Source: Gnetum montanum (lineage: Eukaryota; Streptophyta; Gnetopsida; Gnetales; Gnetaceae). Taken from it: a DNA stretch of 64,000 bases. Each line of letters begins with the position of its first letter. Positions within the stretch are counted from its first letter, which is position 1. Made by a program: the position numbers and the translations under genes. The stretch covers positions 733,101 to 797,100 of the forward strand of contig MNCI01003660.1 of assembly GCA_015680685.1 (NCBI GenBank). The letters run 5' to 3'. The notes below the pieces were generated by a model. It made no database searches. It was given only the letters and a program-made list of their open reading frames with translations, and was not told the DNA's origin. Below are positions 1-12,928 of the stretch, in pieces.

Positions 1-1640
1 AGCATTGTGGGTGCATAACTAAACTACACCGCTACAGAAAAAGAACTAATGGTAGTGGTGTTTATTCTAGAAAATTTCAGGCATTATGTGCTTGGATACA
101 AGGTATTCGTGCACATGGTTCATAGTGTCATTTGCTTCTTGATAAATAAGCCAATTATAAGCCCTTATGTTATACAATGGCTGGTGATCTTACAGGAATT
201 CGATCTTACAATGGTAGATCGAAAGGGAATTGAGAATGTGATCAATGAACACTTGTCTCAGTTATGATGAGACACAAAGAGGATGAAAGCCCACTATCCA
301 ATTTGTTTCCTAATGAACTCCTCTTTGTTGGGGCTATAGCTAAAAAATTTCCCACTAAGACTAAATGGTATCATAACATTCTTACTTATCTTCTTACCCA
401 AGAGATGCCACAAGGGTTGCACCACTGGAAAAAATAACAGTTTCTTTGCTAGGTAAAATACTTCATGGAGATCAATGGACACCACTACAAGGTGTGCATT
501 AATGGCTTGGTTTGATGGTGTGTCCCTAATGCTGAGCAATTATATCTTCTCCATGAATCTCATGAGGGTCCTTGTGGGGGCCACTATGCTAGGAGATGCA
601 TAGCCATTAAAATCCTAATGGCAGGCTACTATTGGGCAATAATCTTCAAGGATGCTCACCAATATGTCCATTCTTATGAATGATGCCAATGAGATGATGG
701 AATGACTACTCAAATGGAGGGACCTCAACAATAGATCCAACCACTAGAATCCTTCAACATGTAGGGCATTGATTTCCTGGGTCCCATCACACCTATGTTA
801 AATGGAAAGGCATACATCATAGTGGCTATTGGCTATTGTACAAAATAGGTAGAAGCAACAACCATCATTGACTGTACATCTTCTAGTAGTACTGATTTTG
901 TACAATAAAATGTTGTAAATAGGTTTGGTGTGCTACGTGCATTAATTTCTGATAATATAACTTACTTTATAGGTACTAGCTTTTGGAATCTTATGCAATG
1001 CTTAGAGGTTAAACATAAACTCACAACACCCTACCATCCCCAAGCCAAGGATTAAGCTAAAGTTACAAATAGGAAAATCACAAAGATCTTAACAAGAAAA
1101 GTTAGCAAATATAGGAAAGATTGGAGAATAAAACTCAATGATGCCCTTTGGGCTTACTGATCAACATGGAAACTTCCTATAGGCTATTCTCCCTTTGAGC
1201 TAGTGTATGGAAAATTATCAATACTTTATATTCAATTTGAGCTTTGTACACTTTCATCAGCCTGTGACCTTGACCTTGAATTAAGGCTAGCACAAAAAGA
1301 AAGATTAATGAATCTCATCCTACTAGATGAAAACCAATTGGTGGCTCTATCATCTAATGAGTTGCACAAGGCATTCAAGAAGAAACACTATGACCTTAGA
1401 CTTAGGAAAGTCAAATTACAACCAAGAGATAAAGTCCTCTACTAAAACCCCACACACATACCTTAATAAAATATGTTACAAAAATTTTTGGAAGGAGCTT
1501 ATATCATTCATGAAACTTTCCCTTTTAGGGCCATGTTGATCTACAAACCTGAGAGCCTAGACAAGAGACAACTGGTCAACATACAATAGGTTAAACCTTT
1601 TGATGAGCCTAAGTAAGCCAATGCAACAAATGCCTCATCA
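1..1640 (+). pseudogene. Ty3/gypsy pol remnant (RNase H to integrase C-terminus)
   Basis: Decayed 3' part of a Ty3/gypsy pol. The open stretch 49-267 matches the end of the reverse-transcriptase-linked RNase H (FRHYVLGYKVFVH and EFDLTMVDRKG are typical). Integrase follows: a degraded zinc-binding end near 560-690, then the core start near 765-860 (GIDFLGPI, VEATT), then the C-terminal domain near 1200-1450. Many stops and frameshifts break it, so it is not functional. The 5' half lies outside the window. It differs from the Tat-type elements further right: no second RNase H is seen and the spacing differs. A 3' LTR should start after about 1640, but no convincing boundary is visible. Confidence 0.8.
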
Positions 1641-3640
1641 AATGGACAACCACACTCAATATTTTGGATCTCCTCATTTCAACTTAGTTGTGGGAAAGAT
1701 GGCCATCCATGTTAACTATATAAGTGACTCAGTTTTTCATATTTTTGTTTTACACTTTGTTATTTTTACAACATTTTATTTTACACATTCCTTATCTTAC
1801 CCTTTTTGTTTTCTACATTATTAATTTTTCAAAGTTTTTGTTTTACAATATCATTAGTACATTTTATTTTTCTTAAATATTTTACAACTTCTTATATATT
1901 TTTCTTTATTTGGTGTGATTTTCTTATTATGTTTTAATAATTTCATGTCTTATTGCCAATTGGGTACAATGTGATTTAATTGATGTGGGCATGTGCTATT
2001 CGGTTATTTGATTGTTGGTGTCTAGATTCTAGCTTTGAATTTTGATACTAATGACTTGGACATGGTTTCTTTTTCATGAAATAGGCAATAAGTCCACAAC
2101 ATCCATCCATGCATGAACTCTATCGTTTTCCTTGTTCTGGAAATGCATAGTTCCTTTTTTATTAATAAAACTATTAACGAACTTGTGAGCTTGGTAGTTT
2201 CCAAATTTGGAAGGGATCCAAAAGGTTTGTATAGGGTGTGGCTTCAAGGAGACTTAGTACTCTATGCCTTTTTTCTTACTTGGGTGCCTGTGTGTTTTCA
2301 TGAATTTCTTATTGTTCTATGTTGACCAATAAGAAGAAGTTGAATAAGTATTTGCATTGTGTGGTTTCCATCATTAAAAAAATAGTTGGAATTTAAAGCA
2401 CATCCCTTATAAAAAACAAATAGGCTACAAGCATTGGTTATGGGACTAGAAAGACATGTTACCCATGCCTGAAGGTCCTGTCTAACTAAGGCCCTTCCTC
2501 ACTTCCTACTACTCTTTTCTTCTCTAATAAAGAATGGTGGTTGTTCTATGGGAGCACTCTTGTGTCTTAGGGGGATGAACTAGGCTTAGAATGGTGATGC
2601 AATGTCACTAAATGTGGTTGGTTTTGGTCTGGACTAAAGATGGATGTTATTAGGTCATTTATCCACAAAATTCACAAGGGAGTTTATGTGACCTTAATCA
2701 GGAACTCCATTCTACTCTTTCTCTCATTCATCTATGCTTTCCATGTCTCACTTTATTGCTAGTTTCATTTTCTTATTTGATGTCTTGGTTTGATATGTCA
2801 AAATTCTTAGGTAGTTTCTTCTGGGTTTTCATATTTAACTTTTCGTAACCATTAATCATCCATGGGGCTTACTGACTTCTTAGTTTGAAGTTATGAAAGG
2901 GTGATAAAAGGCTTGTCCCTACTTTGGAAAGGACCTACTTGCATATCTTTTAGTTGGGTTAGTTATGTTCATTATCCTTAGACATTGTTATAATCAAATC
3001 CTTTTGTATTTCCCATTAATGACATCTAATTGTGCACATCTTCACAATGTTTTTAGTGAAATCCTCTTTTTATTATTTTGAATTCTTAAATGCTGTTGAA
3101 GCATTTCATTGCATTTGAACTTTTCAAGCTTTAATGGACTACTTATCCATTTGACCCTATTTTTAAGTCTTCCCTCTAACACTGTTAAAAAAAATTAATT
3201 CACCATAATTACAACTTAGTCAAGTGTAACCACTAATGAGACAAGGAACTTTAAAGCTATATGTTACACATTACATACTAATCTGCAATTGTGTTGTGAT
3301 TGCAGTGGAAAGCATAGACTAGATGCAAGACTATTTTCACTAAGGATGATGTAGCAGCATCATATGATGAGGAGCATTCATGACCATTGGATATTCTCCC
3401 TCTCTCTCCAGTTGTCAAGAGTAGTTGGATGTCAGTTTTATCCAAGGTGTTCAGTTCTTTTGTCATGAACACCCAATTTTGAAAAAGATTATAAATCTAT
3501 ATACTCAAGTACTTAGAATTTGTCTATTCCATCTAAGTCAAGTTTGCATGATAGTCAATAATCCCATACCTACCCAATATTTTGTAAGGAACTTGTTCCT
3601 CCTTTTGTTCACTTGAGGATGAGTTTTCATTTAGTTGTGA
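1641..3640. other. AT-rich stretch without recognisable gene
   Basis: The only open frames are short and chance-like, with no family resemblance. The first few hundred bases may be the 3' LTR of the preceding gypsy remnant (a TATATAAG-like box near 1716), but no terminal repeat or target duplication is visible. I see nothing else I can support. Confidence 0.4.
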
Positions 3641-3689
3641 GGGTATGATGAATCATGTTTTGATGTGCTATGATATTAGATACTTGATA

Positions 3690-5650
3690 TTGGAGCCCAA
3701 GATGTGAAGTTGAATATCTGATATTGTAGAGTATATGCTAGCCTATAAATATATCACTTGGGCATATGGTTTGAGCATTAGTTTTTGTCACAGTATAGTG
3801 AAGCTCTTGCAGTTTAGCCATTTCAAAGTTGGAATATTTCTAAGTACTCACTATAGGAGTCTGAGTGTGTACGGCTCTTGGTTTGAGCACTAATGTACCT
3901 AAGCACAATAGTGTAACAGAAATAAAGATAAGCCCTTTTGATAATCCTTGTAGCACAAAAAATAGATTAATGTTTCTTTTAATGCATTTAATATTCATGC
4001 ACTTTACCTTAATCCATTTTAATTAAGTAATTAATTTTCAGTTGTTAATGAACACAAGCATGACCACTTCAAGCATACGTGTAGCACTTGGTGATAGAGA
4101 AATGCTTAACGTTTGATAACCCAGTAGTACTATATGCATTTAGGATGTGTCTAAAGAGTGGAAATAGGGACTTGTGTGTTAGGCTAGCTAAGTAGTAGAT
4201 TAATTAGATATTAAATTTCTCTACCTTTCATTCTTATTCTAGGTGATTAAACTTATAAAGTATAAAATGAGAAAAATCATATACCTTAGTTACATTTAAC
4301 CATATACTTGTACCTCACGAGTGGAATTGAGAAGAAAATGATTTTCTTGATTAGATTTCACATCTTAGAACTAGTGTACTTAAGAACTTAAGGACTATGG
4401 AATTTGAATGAATCATGCATTAATGCTTGTGATTCGTATGGTTGGGTGTAGGGGTACCTCACTGCTCATCATCATGAATATTGACATAATAGCACAATCA
4501 GGTGGCAATACAACATTTTCCTCTAGGTTTCTCCATCACAGTTGTTTATCTTTGTGGAGAATTAAAGTAAAGATCATTTGGTATGGATCTATATAAGTGT
4601 ACATTACTTTGAGTTATTGAGGAACTTCCTCTAGGTTCTTCCTTATCCTATCATTGGTAAGTGGAGAATCATACTTGTGAGAAAAAGCCATATTTTAGTT
4701 CATTCTTATAGTATGTCTTGAGTAAAATATATTATTATTTTTAGGATAGTTTGGTATGTTCCTACAATGATCCTTGTAAGATTTAATTATTTATTACACT
4801 TAGCACATAATAGAGAAATATTCCCTAACAACAATGTCAATGATGAGCAATGATTATTTCCTACACCCAACCATACAAATCACAAGTGTGTACATGTGAT
4901 TCGGTTAAATTTTATAGAATATAAAGGCCCTAAGTGTCTTATATAACTAGGTGTTTGATTGTTGGTTGTTGTCTATCCAATTGTCACTTGTGCTAGTTTA
5001 ATGGATATGGTTAAGTAAGATTGAGGTATAAGATATTTATATTTTTATTATAGTTTTATCATTTTTTATCATTAAGATATTGAAATCGTAAAATGATTAA
5101 AGTATTAAAATTTAACTAGTTATGCACCTAAGAGTAATCTAAGCTATCCTAAGCATAGAGCATCCATTTCCACTTTCTATTCCCATCCTAAACTTATATT
5201 AAGCATTGTTGAGTTATCAAGTATCTACTACAGGGAGTATCAAGTATCCACTCTTGGGATTACCAAATGTTAATACATTATGATCAAAGTAGTCATACTC
5301 ACACTATTATGGAATAAAATATTAATTTCTTAATTGTAGAGAAGCAAGATACATCAAAACTAAAGTACTTGAAAATAAACTAAATGCTAGTGAAAAGGTT
5401 GCAATGAAAGGAATCAATGTTGATTTTATGGGCATCATGCACAAGTATCTAGGTAAATCATGCACTCAAATAAAACTCCATTAGATCAAATCAATCCATA
5501 CTATAGGCACTCATAGGGAAATTTGGATAAGTCCTATGAAAAAAAATTGCAAGAGCTTCACTACGAAACTAACAAAAGGTAATATAAATATGGATGGTGA
5601 GCATATTTATATAGGCTTAAAGTAGACGATGGTTGATGCATATGCATTAA
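3690..5650. repeat. Large imperfect inverted repeat (arms about 800 bp, spacer about 330 bp)
   Basis: The left arm (about 3690-4505) recurs as its reverse complement in the right arm (about 4835-5650). Matching landmarks are TATAAATA at 3744-3751 against TATTTATA at 5604-5611, a GTGAAGCTCTTGCA block near 3800 against its complement near 5550, GAGTGGAAATAG near 4155 against CTATTC/CCACTT near 5170, and GGTTGGGTGTAG at 4440-4452 against CTACACCCAACC at 4861-4872. Each arm carries one TATA-like box, so this could be two solo LTRs of one unknown family in opposite orientation, or a foldback-type element. No coding capacity is seen. Confidence 0.6.
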
Positions 5651-6545
5651 TGCATCAGGGAATGCATCAATGTAGATATGTTGATAGGGCTTTGCTAACA
5701 TAGCAGACTTAAAATAGTTTACCTACATTCTATAATAGAAGATTTGTGAAAATTCATGTTTGCATCATTTTATTTACTAATCAAATTATTGGATTAAAAG
5801 ATGGCAATTTTTTATGGCTCATCGATGTATATTATTTGAAGCCTTTTAAAAGCATGGGCACTGTGCTTGACATTTTGTTAGAATTTATCATGAATACATT
5901 TATAAATAAATTTTTAAAAATTATTAAATAAATGAAATATGTAGAATAGAAATTTTAGAAACTTTTAAATGAAGTAAATAGAAATTTTTAATATGATTTT
6001 AAATTCTTTTTATAATATGAATTTAGAATAGAGTTTAATCTTTAAAGGGGATTGTCAAACCCTAAATATAATGAATAATAATTAGAATAATTCATTGTAC
6101 ATGAAATCATTTGGACAAAGGGGATAATGTTGAATATTTTAAACTTTATAGAAGACATCTAAGGTCATCTAGGATGGGATAAACAAACCCAAATTGTTAG
6201 AGAAGCATGATTTTTATTTTACCAAATGTATAAAGTTGTTCATCACGCTTCATAGAAAAATCAAAATTTAGTTCAACTAGATGATTGTGATCAAATGGAC
6301 ATCCTTTCTAAATAAAGATAAAGATAAGAAAGAGGATCCTAGAAAAAATGATCACTACTAAATTAAGCATTCTATTGATGACTAACAAATAACCAATTCA
6401 CTATAAAAATAATAGAACCATGATAATTATTAAGAAAATTCTTAAAAAATGATAAAAAAGTACATACTCATATATATATATATATACCCCATGTCAAATA
6501 AATTACCTTTTGGGTACCTATATGTTGAAATAAAATTCACTTATG
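5651..6545. other. AT-rich flank, no gene; (TA)n microsatellite
   Basis: Very AT-rich sequence with no open frame of note. A short TA dinucleotide run lies at about 6471-6487. This is the DNA into which copy A inserted at 6551. Confidence 0.5.
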
Positions 6546-6550
6546 GATGC

Positions 6551-7300
6551 TGTAGCAACCGAAAACATTGGGGGCTAGAACGGGACTTCAAGAGGTCTAT
6601 AGTTGCACAACCTTGACCTCACTTTCACATAAGGGCCTACTAGGAACAAAGGAAGGGTACCCAAAATGGTCTTGTCAATCAAACTGGAACTTACAGGTGT
6701 TATGATGAAATGAGTGTTATGGGTTTGCAGGGTGTTAGCATTGTCCATGGTGCTCACGGGTATGAGTGTAGTAAAGGTTTAGGGCACAAAAATGAAGGTG
6801 CAAATGTACAAATACTTGTTTAAATAATGAAAAATGCAAGTAAAATGCCAAAATGTTGGAGGAAATTCAAAAAATGCATAGAATGTAAGAAAGAGAGAAT
6901 AATACCATCCCAAATGAGGGGGAAGTGTAGTCAACTGTAAAGGAAAGGTGAGGAGGTATGCGGTGTACAAATAGGCATAGTAGGTAGTGTAGTCATAATC
7001 TTAGGGTGTTTAGCTATGAAGAACTAATGTTCACCATGTAGTCTGGGCCTATTGGGTTGGCTGCCACAGTGTGCTATGAGCTACGGTAGGGTACGATGCA
7101 TTGGGTGGTGTACAACAGTGCTATGGTGTTCCAAAGTTTACAAAAATGCTAAGTGCACTAAGGTGCAAGGCTACTTATTATGCAAGTTTGCTCATCAATT
7201 GCTTCAAAATTCCAACCCCTAAAACATGAATTGCTAGGGTATTTATAAGCCTAGGATTAGCCTACTATGCTAGGATTATTAGTAGTTAATCGAGTGTTGC
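6551..7300 (-). repeat. 3' LTR of copy A, U3 part deleted
   Basis: It matches the start of the right LTR at 44061 and the C LTR at 55857 (GGGGGCTAGAA block, GTTGCACAACCTTGACC). An inverted TATA box (TATTTATA) lies at 7240-7247, as in the other copies. About 40 bp further the sequence jumps into what lies outside the LTR in copy C (GGTGGTATGTTGG at about 7330, compare 57606). The repeat-rich U3 and the polypurine tract have therefore been deleted here. Confidence 0.75.
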
Positions 7301-8807
7301 TTCACCATGCTTGAGAGTGCTAAGGATGGTGGTATGTTGGAGGGAAAGGATGTAGGGAATATGCTAAGGGTAATAAGGGAATGAAATGCAAACAATGTAA
7401 TACTACAAGATGGGGCACTAGGAAAGGTTTATTACCAAAATAGTGACCTCTCTTTGGAATGCTTATGAGAGAGTTAGTGTCCATGATACCAAAATGGCTT
7501 ACCCCTGAGATTGTGACCTCTTGCTAAAGTGCTTATGAGAAGGTTAGTGTGGATTTAGGGTTGGACCAGTAATGCTTGGGGACATATTTTTGCCTCGTTT
7601 CTTTTTTCCTTTGCTTTTGTTTTTTTTTTTTTGCATTTACTATGAGGTGAACCTGGTTTGGGTTCTACACATTGCGAGACACTAGATGTGGGATTCTTTT
7701 CATCAGGTGGGTTACATGCCACCTAATAGGTTTTACTTTAGTGAAACCATATCACATCTGTAGGATAGGTATTTCCTCCCTAGGATGAGCTACGTTACAT
7801 CAACTTGGGCGTTGACTAGCCCACAAAAGCTCCCCATAGGATGAGTTGCGTTACATACACTATGGGTTCTATAGTTGACGTAAAGAGGATTCCATGTGCA
7901 TTGGAGGGGTTGAAAGCTTGGTGATGCAGGGGGAAGTAGGGACATGTAAGGTAAAAGGGGAAAATGTGAGTAGGCTAAGGCTAGGTAATAGGGATGTGCA
8001 CTCTTGAGGAATTGAACTACTTCAATCATACACATTGGAGCAATGTGGTGTCTTACTACTATGATGAGATGTGTCTCTGCACAATCACTTTTGAGGCTTC
8101 ATCTTGCAAAAAGAAAATGTAGAGAAAATAAGAAAATAACCACAAAACATGAGATGAGAGTAAATTGCTAGATGCAAACATGCTACAAATGCTGCAATGG
8201 CTAGACTAGTTGCAAGAGCTTAAAGAACCTGTGCAGGTACTAGAGTGAGAAGGTTGCAAAAGCTCTAGTAGTCACATTGGTGTCAAGCACCCCATAGAGG
8301 CTAGCAAAATAGTGAAGGGTGATGGTGATGCAGGTGCTTGAGACTCCACACCAAGGATAGGAGCTTGGAAATCCAACAAAATGGTAGAGAGACAGGATGG
8401 TAGCAAAATGGCAGAGAGCTCAGGCAATGGTAAGGGCTAGAGGATGGTAGCAAAATAGCTAGGCCACAATACGACTGGTACTTTAGTGGGTGGTGTTGAT
8501 AATAAGAGCTACAAGCAATGATGAAATACCCAAGGTTAGTAATGTTGTCAGTGCAGCTTGGGGCTGGTGCTATTAGCGATCATGGTAGGAGCTTCGAAAG
8601 GTTAGCAAAATGTCCAATGGAATTTTTGAAGGATTAGCAAAATGCCAAGGGGAGGTAATGTTACAAATGTTTTAGAGGCCTCTCTTAATGATGTGAACTA
8701 CATTTTGGAACTATAGTACCCCACCCCAGCCACAAGGTGTGGGTAGATGATGAAGAGTTGGAAGTATTCGTGTCCACTTGTCCATAGAACTATGTGTGTT
8801 GAACTAC
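7301..8807 (-). other. 3' untranslated region of copy A
   Basis: Non-coding internal DNA between integrase and the 3' LTR. A block at about 7690-7890 (ACCTAATAGG, CCCATAGGATGAG, CTTGGGC) recurs in copy C at about 57980-58150 and, inverted, in copy D at about 26580-26720. From about 8240 to 8690 there is a loose tandem array built on phrases such as AGCAAAATGG and GGTGATGCAGGTGCTTGAG, matching the cleaner array of copy C at 58445-58985. No credible reading frame. Confidence 0.6.
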
Positions 8808-9155
8808 AAGCCTAGTTTAGGGTCTTGGTAGGCTATATGCTATGCTAGTTTAGGATCCTAGTAGATAACAAACCCATTTTAAGGTCCTAGTAGATCATGA
8901 TGTGCTAGTTTATAGTCCTAATAGATTGTTGTGTGCTAGTTTAACATCACAGTGGATGATGGAAGTTGTGCCAATTTAACATCATGACCCAAGAACAAGT
9001 TGTGCTAGTTTAGCATCATGGTAGACTCTCTGTGGTAGTTTGTAGTTGTACTAGACTCTCTCTACTAGTTTATAGTCATGGTAGACTCTTTGTAGTAGTT
9101 TATAGTCATAGAAAACTCTCTGTGCTAGTTTATAGTCATAGCAGACTCTATGCTA
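8808..9155. repeat. Paired-arm repeat array in copy A 3' UTR
   Basis: About ten units of the form C/TTAGTTTA, then a 3-base arm, six bases and a complementary arm, for example TAGCATCATGGTAGAC and TAGTCATGGTAGAC. Units are spaced about 30-40 bp. The same array lies at the same place in copy B (30080-30440) and copy C (59130-59565), next to the integrase C-terminus. Confidence 0.7.
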
Positions 9156-10330
9156 GCTTGAATTCTCCATTGTCATAGGCCTTGAAAACCAAGAAAGGCC
9201 CTTCCAAGTTGGCTAAGAATTTGTCTGTGGGTTCACGAATGGCCTTGAGGACTAGGTTCCCCTCCTTGATTAAACATTGATGCTAATTGTGATGGTTCTT
9301 TTGTTGTTGGATTGATATCACTCAATCTGACCAATTTTTTGCATGCGCTCCTCCTCTATCGAGTTAAGGTTCATGACCCTTAGCTCATCATTTTGAGCCT
9401 CATTGATGAAGCTTGAGAGGATTGCATGGAGCAATGAAACCTGAAATTCAATAGGATAGATGGCTTTAGACCCATAAACCAAACTATATGATGTCATACT
9501 TGTTGCAATTTGTTATGTTGTGCGGTAGGCCCAGAGTGCATAGATTAATTGCTCATGCCATTATTATCTACTACTGCGAAGCATCTTCTTTAGAAGATTG
9601 ATGATGATCTTGTTTGTGTCCTCCACTTGGCCATTCACCTATGGGTAGTATGGCAATGAAAAGGAATGTTTGATTTTGAGGTGCTGATAAAAGGCATTAC
9701 TCTCAACACTACTAAATTGTGGCCCATTATCTATGACTATGGTCATGGGTAAACCAAAATGGGACACTATGTTATTGAGTATGAACTTGCAGACTTGCTT
9801 GTGATGTATTTTTCCTTAGGAAAATAGCTTCAACCCACTTCATGAAATACTCAATGGTGGTTATGATGAAGCTATGCCCTATGGAGGATGTAGGCACTAT
9901 TAGTCTTATGTTGTCCAAACCCTAATGTTGGAATAGCCACATGATCTACATTGTATGTAGCTCAGTGGATGGCCCATGCATGAGGTTACCATGCTATTGA
10001 CACATGTTGCACTTCTTGATCTTGGAGATGCAATCATGCTCCATGTATGGCCAATAGTAGCCTAAGCATATGATCTTTTCTGCCATTGCCCTATGTGCTA
10101 TGTGGTTGCAGAGTCCCTTGTGGACTTGTTCAACAATCGTTTGCACTTTGCTATCACTAATGCATGTTAATAGTATGCCATCATAGGATTGGCAACACAA
10201 AGTACTATCACCCATGATGACATACTACTATAATCACTTTTGCACTACATCCTTTTGGGTAGTGGTTAGATACTACGAAGGTTCACCTTGTAGAAGATAT
10301 GACTTGATTTCGTCATACCACTCTATTGCA
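9156..10330 (-). pseudogene. Integrase of copy A (degenerate)
   Basis: Minus strand. The zinc-binding N-terminal domain is open at 9994-10215 (HKGLCNHIAHRAM, GYYWPYMEHDC, CNMCQ: the H-H-C-C pattern). The core follows at about 9540-9970 with several stops. The C-terminal domain ends near 9160 (the AKKGPFLV-like stretch at 9190-9215). It would insert cDNA into the chromosome. Stops in every frame make this copy dead. It supplies the roughly 265 bp of core that is missing in copy B at the N at 31100. Confidence 0.75.
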
Positions 10331-11320
10331 TGGATTGTGTTTACTATGGCTATCGATGCAATGTCATTTGTTTGAGTGATAAGCACAATGCAATTTTCCA
10401 CTATGGTGGAAAATGCATGAAATATTTTAACTACAATGCTTAAGGCCTAATGTAGCTAATGCATCAGCAATGGCATTTTCGTTGTGAGGAATATGCTAAA
10501 CATCCAGAGCTACAAATTGCTTGTGCAAGTGCTTTTCCAAGTCACAATAAGGTTTTAAGTGTTGGTATTTGCAAGTGTAAACCTCTATAACTTTATTGAC
10601 CACTAGTTACGAGTCACCTCAGATCACTAGGTTTTGTATTCCTAGGTTGCAAGCTACTAAGATGCCTTGGAGGAGACCCTCATACTTTGCCATGTTATTA
10701 GTGCATGGAAATGTGAAATGATATGTGAAGGGTTGGATCTCCCTAGAGGGGAATGTCATTACTGTAGTGGCACTACCCCCTTGATAGGTTGAAGTGCTAT
10801 CAAAGTGTAAAAGTTCCTTGAAGTTTTCAGGTGATTAACTTATGCTAGTGACATGTTCATCCGAGAACTCAAAATCTATCATTGCTTAGTCATTGATCAG
10901 GAAAGTTGTAAGTTGTGCAGTTATTGCTTGACCTTTTGTTAATGCATGTGTAATGTAATGCAAGTCAAACTTTATAGTTATTTCTTTCCAATGTCTGATA
11001 CAACTACTTTGGTAGATATTTGTTGTAATAGCTTGGAGTACATTACTTTTGTAAATAATGTTTACCTGACTACGGAAATGATAATGCCTCCACTTCGTAA
11101 GTGTGAAGACTAAGGCAAGGCAAGTCTTTTCTACATCATTATATTTTGCTTTGTAGCCCACTAATGCATGGCTTAAGTAGTATACCAAGACCTCGATGCC
11201 ATCGTCTTGCTTTTGGCAAAGTAGAGAAGTGATGGATGCATCTAAGGTTGTAAGGTAGATGTAGAATGGTTTATCTTCTTGCAGAGGGTAAACCATTGGA
11301 ATTTGAGCCAACTCCTATTT
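10331..11320 (-). pseudogene. RNase H pair of copy A
   Basis: The Ty3-type RNase H is open at 10886-11311 (FYIYLTTLDASI, YYLSHALVGYKAKYND, LVFTLTKWRHYHF). Downstream in sense, at about 10400-10830, is a degraded second RNase H homologous to the archaeal-type domain that is clear in copy B (GAST, NMAKYEGLL-like). Two RNase H domains in tandem are characteristic of the Tat lineage. Broken by stops. Confidence 0.7.
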
Positions 11321-12480
11321 AAGGTTGTCAAATTCCTCTTGGCATTGAGTTGTCCACTCAAAATGGACTCCATTTTTGAGTAAGTGTTAAGTTGATAATG
11401 GCCTTAACCTTATTGAGGTCTATGCATATGCCTACTTTGAAAACTATGAAACCTAGCATGTAGCCTATCTTAATGCTAAAGATACATTTCTTAGGATTGA
11501 GCCTAAGTTCATGTTTTAGGCAACATTTGAGAACAAGGTCTAAGCCATCTTCATGGTTGTGTAATGCCTTGGATTTAACTGTTATATTCTCAACATAATC
11601 ATTGAGTAGAACTAATAAGTAATTGCTAAAGATGTACATCATGGCTCGTTGATAGGTTGCTCCTATGTTGTTGAGGCCAAAGGGCATCATGGTGTAGCAA
11701 AATGTACCCCAAGGGGTCATAAAGGTAGTACTGAGCTAGTGCTCTAGGTTGATTTGAATTTGGTTGTACCCTGAGGACCCATCCATAAAGGATAACAAGG
11801 CATGACTAGTCATAGTATCAACTAATTGATCAATACTAGGCAACGAGAAGTCCTCTTTAATGGTGGACCTATTGAGGTCTCGGATGTTTATGCATATACA
11901 TATACTTCCATTTTTCTTGGGTATAACTACAATGTTGGAGACCCAGTCTGCATAGTCAATAGCCTAGATGAAACCAGCTTTGTAGAGCTTAGTGATTTTA
12001 TCATAGACTACCAACGCCACCTTAGGCCTAACCTTGCAGGCCTTTTTTTTGACTAGTTTTATGTTGGGATTAAGGATTATGTTGTGTTGCACTATGTAAG
12101 GATCTTAGCTTGGAATGTCTTCGTAAGACCACGCAAATGCCTTGATTTTTTCGTTAAGTACTTTTGTGATGTTTTGAGCATGTTAAGACTTGAAAAAAGA
12201 ACTAAGTTTCAATGTTTTCACCTCATCACTAGATGTTGGTATGGGGACTTTAATGAGGGGATCCTCAGTGACATCACCTACCTCTAAATCTAGAGCCCTA
12301 ACTAGATGGTCTAGGTAGTCTAGTAATGCCTCTACGGATGTTACATATTCATCGTAGGCTATGGGCTCAGGGTCCAGGTATTGTGGATCAATGCATCATG
12401 TGAGATCATCATGTGGCTTGGTAAGGACTAGCGGTGAATGAAGGTGCTCGTACATAGACATGTCATGAATCCTACAATAA
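11321..12480 (-). pseudogene. Reverse transcriptase of copy A (degenerate)
   Basis: The open part 11358-11720 contains TPWGTFCYTMMPFGLNN and the palm region, where the catalytic YVDD box has become YVEN (11586-11597), so polymerase activity would be lost. The N-terminal fingers extend to about 12480 with stops. It is the direct counterpart of the open RT of copy B (32439-33707). The + strand open frames 11826-12287 are shadows of it. Confidence 0.8.
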
Positions 12481-12594
12481 TCCTACAAAAACAACTAGAA
12501 AAATGTGAAGCTACACCTATCTTAATGAGAGAAATATGCACAATTAAAGAAAACAATATGATAAAATTTTTCCATAAGTATATGAATGCAAGTT

Positions 12595-12700
12595 TTAGGC
12601 TATGGGATTACTAGTTTAAGGTCTTAGCAGACTATGAAGTACTAGTTTAAGGTCTTAGCAGACTGTTGGGTGTTAGTTTAACATGGTAGCAGATGGTTAG
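12595..12700. repeat. Paired-arm repeat units between RT and antisense gene, copy A
   Basis: Two clear units (CTAGTTTAAGGTCTTAGCAGAC twice, about 40 bp apart) and a third degraded one. The same position in copy B has one unit (33826-33848) and in copy C two to three (63235-63335). Confidence 0.6.
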
Positions 12701-12920
12701 GCAGACTAAATGCATTGTTGGAACAAAGGTTGGTGCATTGGAAAAGCAAAACTAGCTTGGGCACACATTAGGTGACAAGAAAAATTCAAAATGTTTCTAA
12801 GTCCAGAGATAGCCAAAAAAATCAAAAAAACATTTCTAACTCTGGTGACTACGCTTACACCCAACTATTCTCAACACTATTGAGAATAATTCTAGGTATA
12901 ATTTAAGTGGTCATTAGGGG

Positions 12921-12928
12921 TATAAAAG
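12921..12928 (+). promoter_or_regulatory. TATA box upstream of antisense gene, copy A
   Basis: TATAAAAG on the + strand, just past the paired-arm repeats and RT. TATA-like boxes occur at the matching place in copy B (33949-33956) and copy C (63556-63563). A promoter role is inferred from position and recurrence. Confidence 0.45.

Noticed and set aside
1690-1730. 3' LTR start of the first gypsy remnant (TGTGGGAAAG with a TATATAAG box)
   Set aside because: No second copy, polypurine tract or target duplication supports it.
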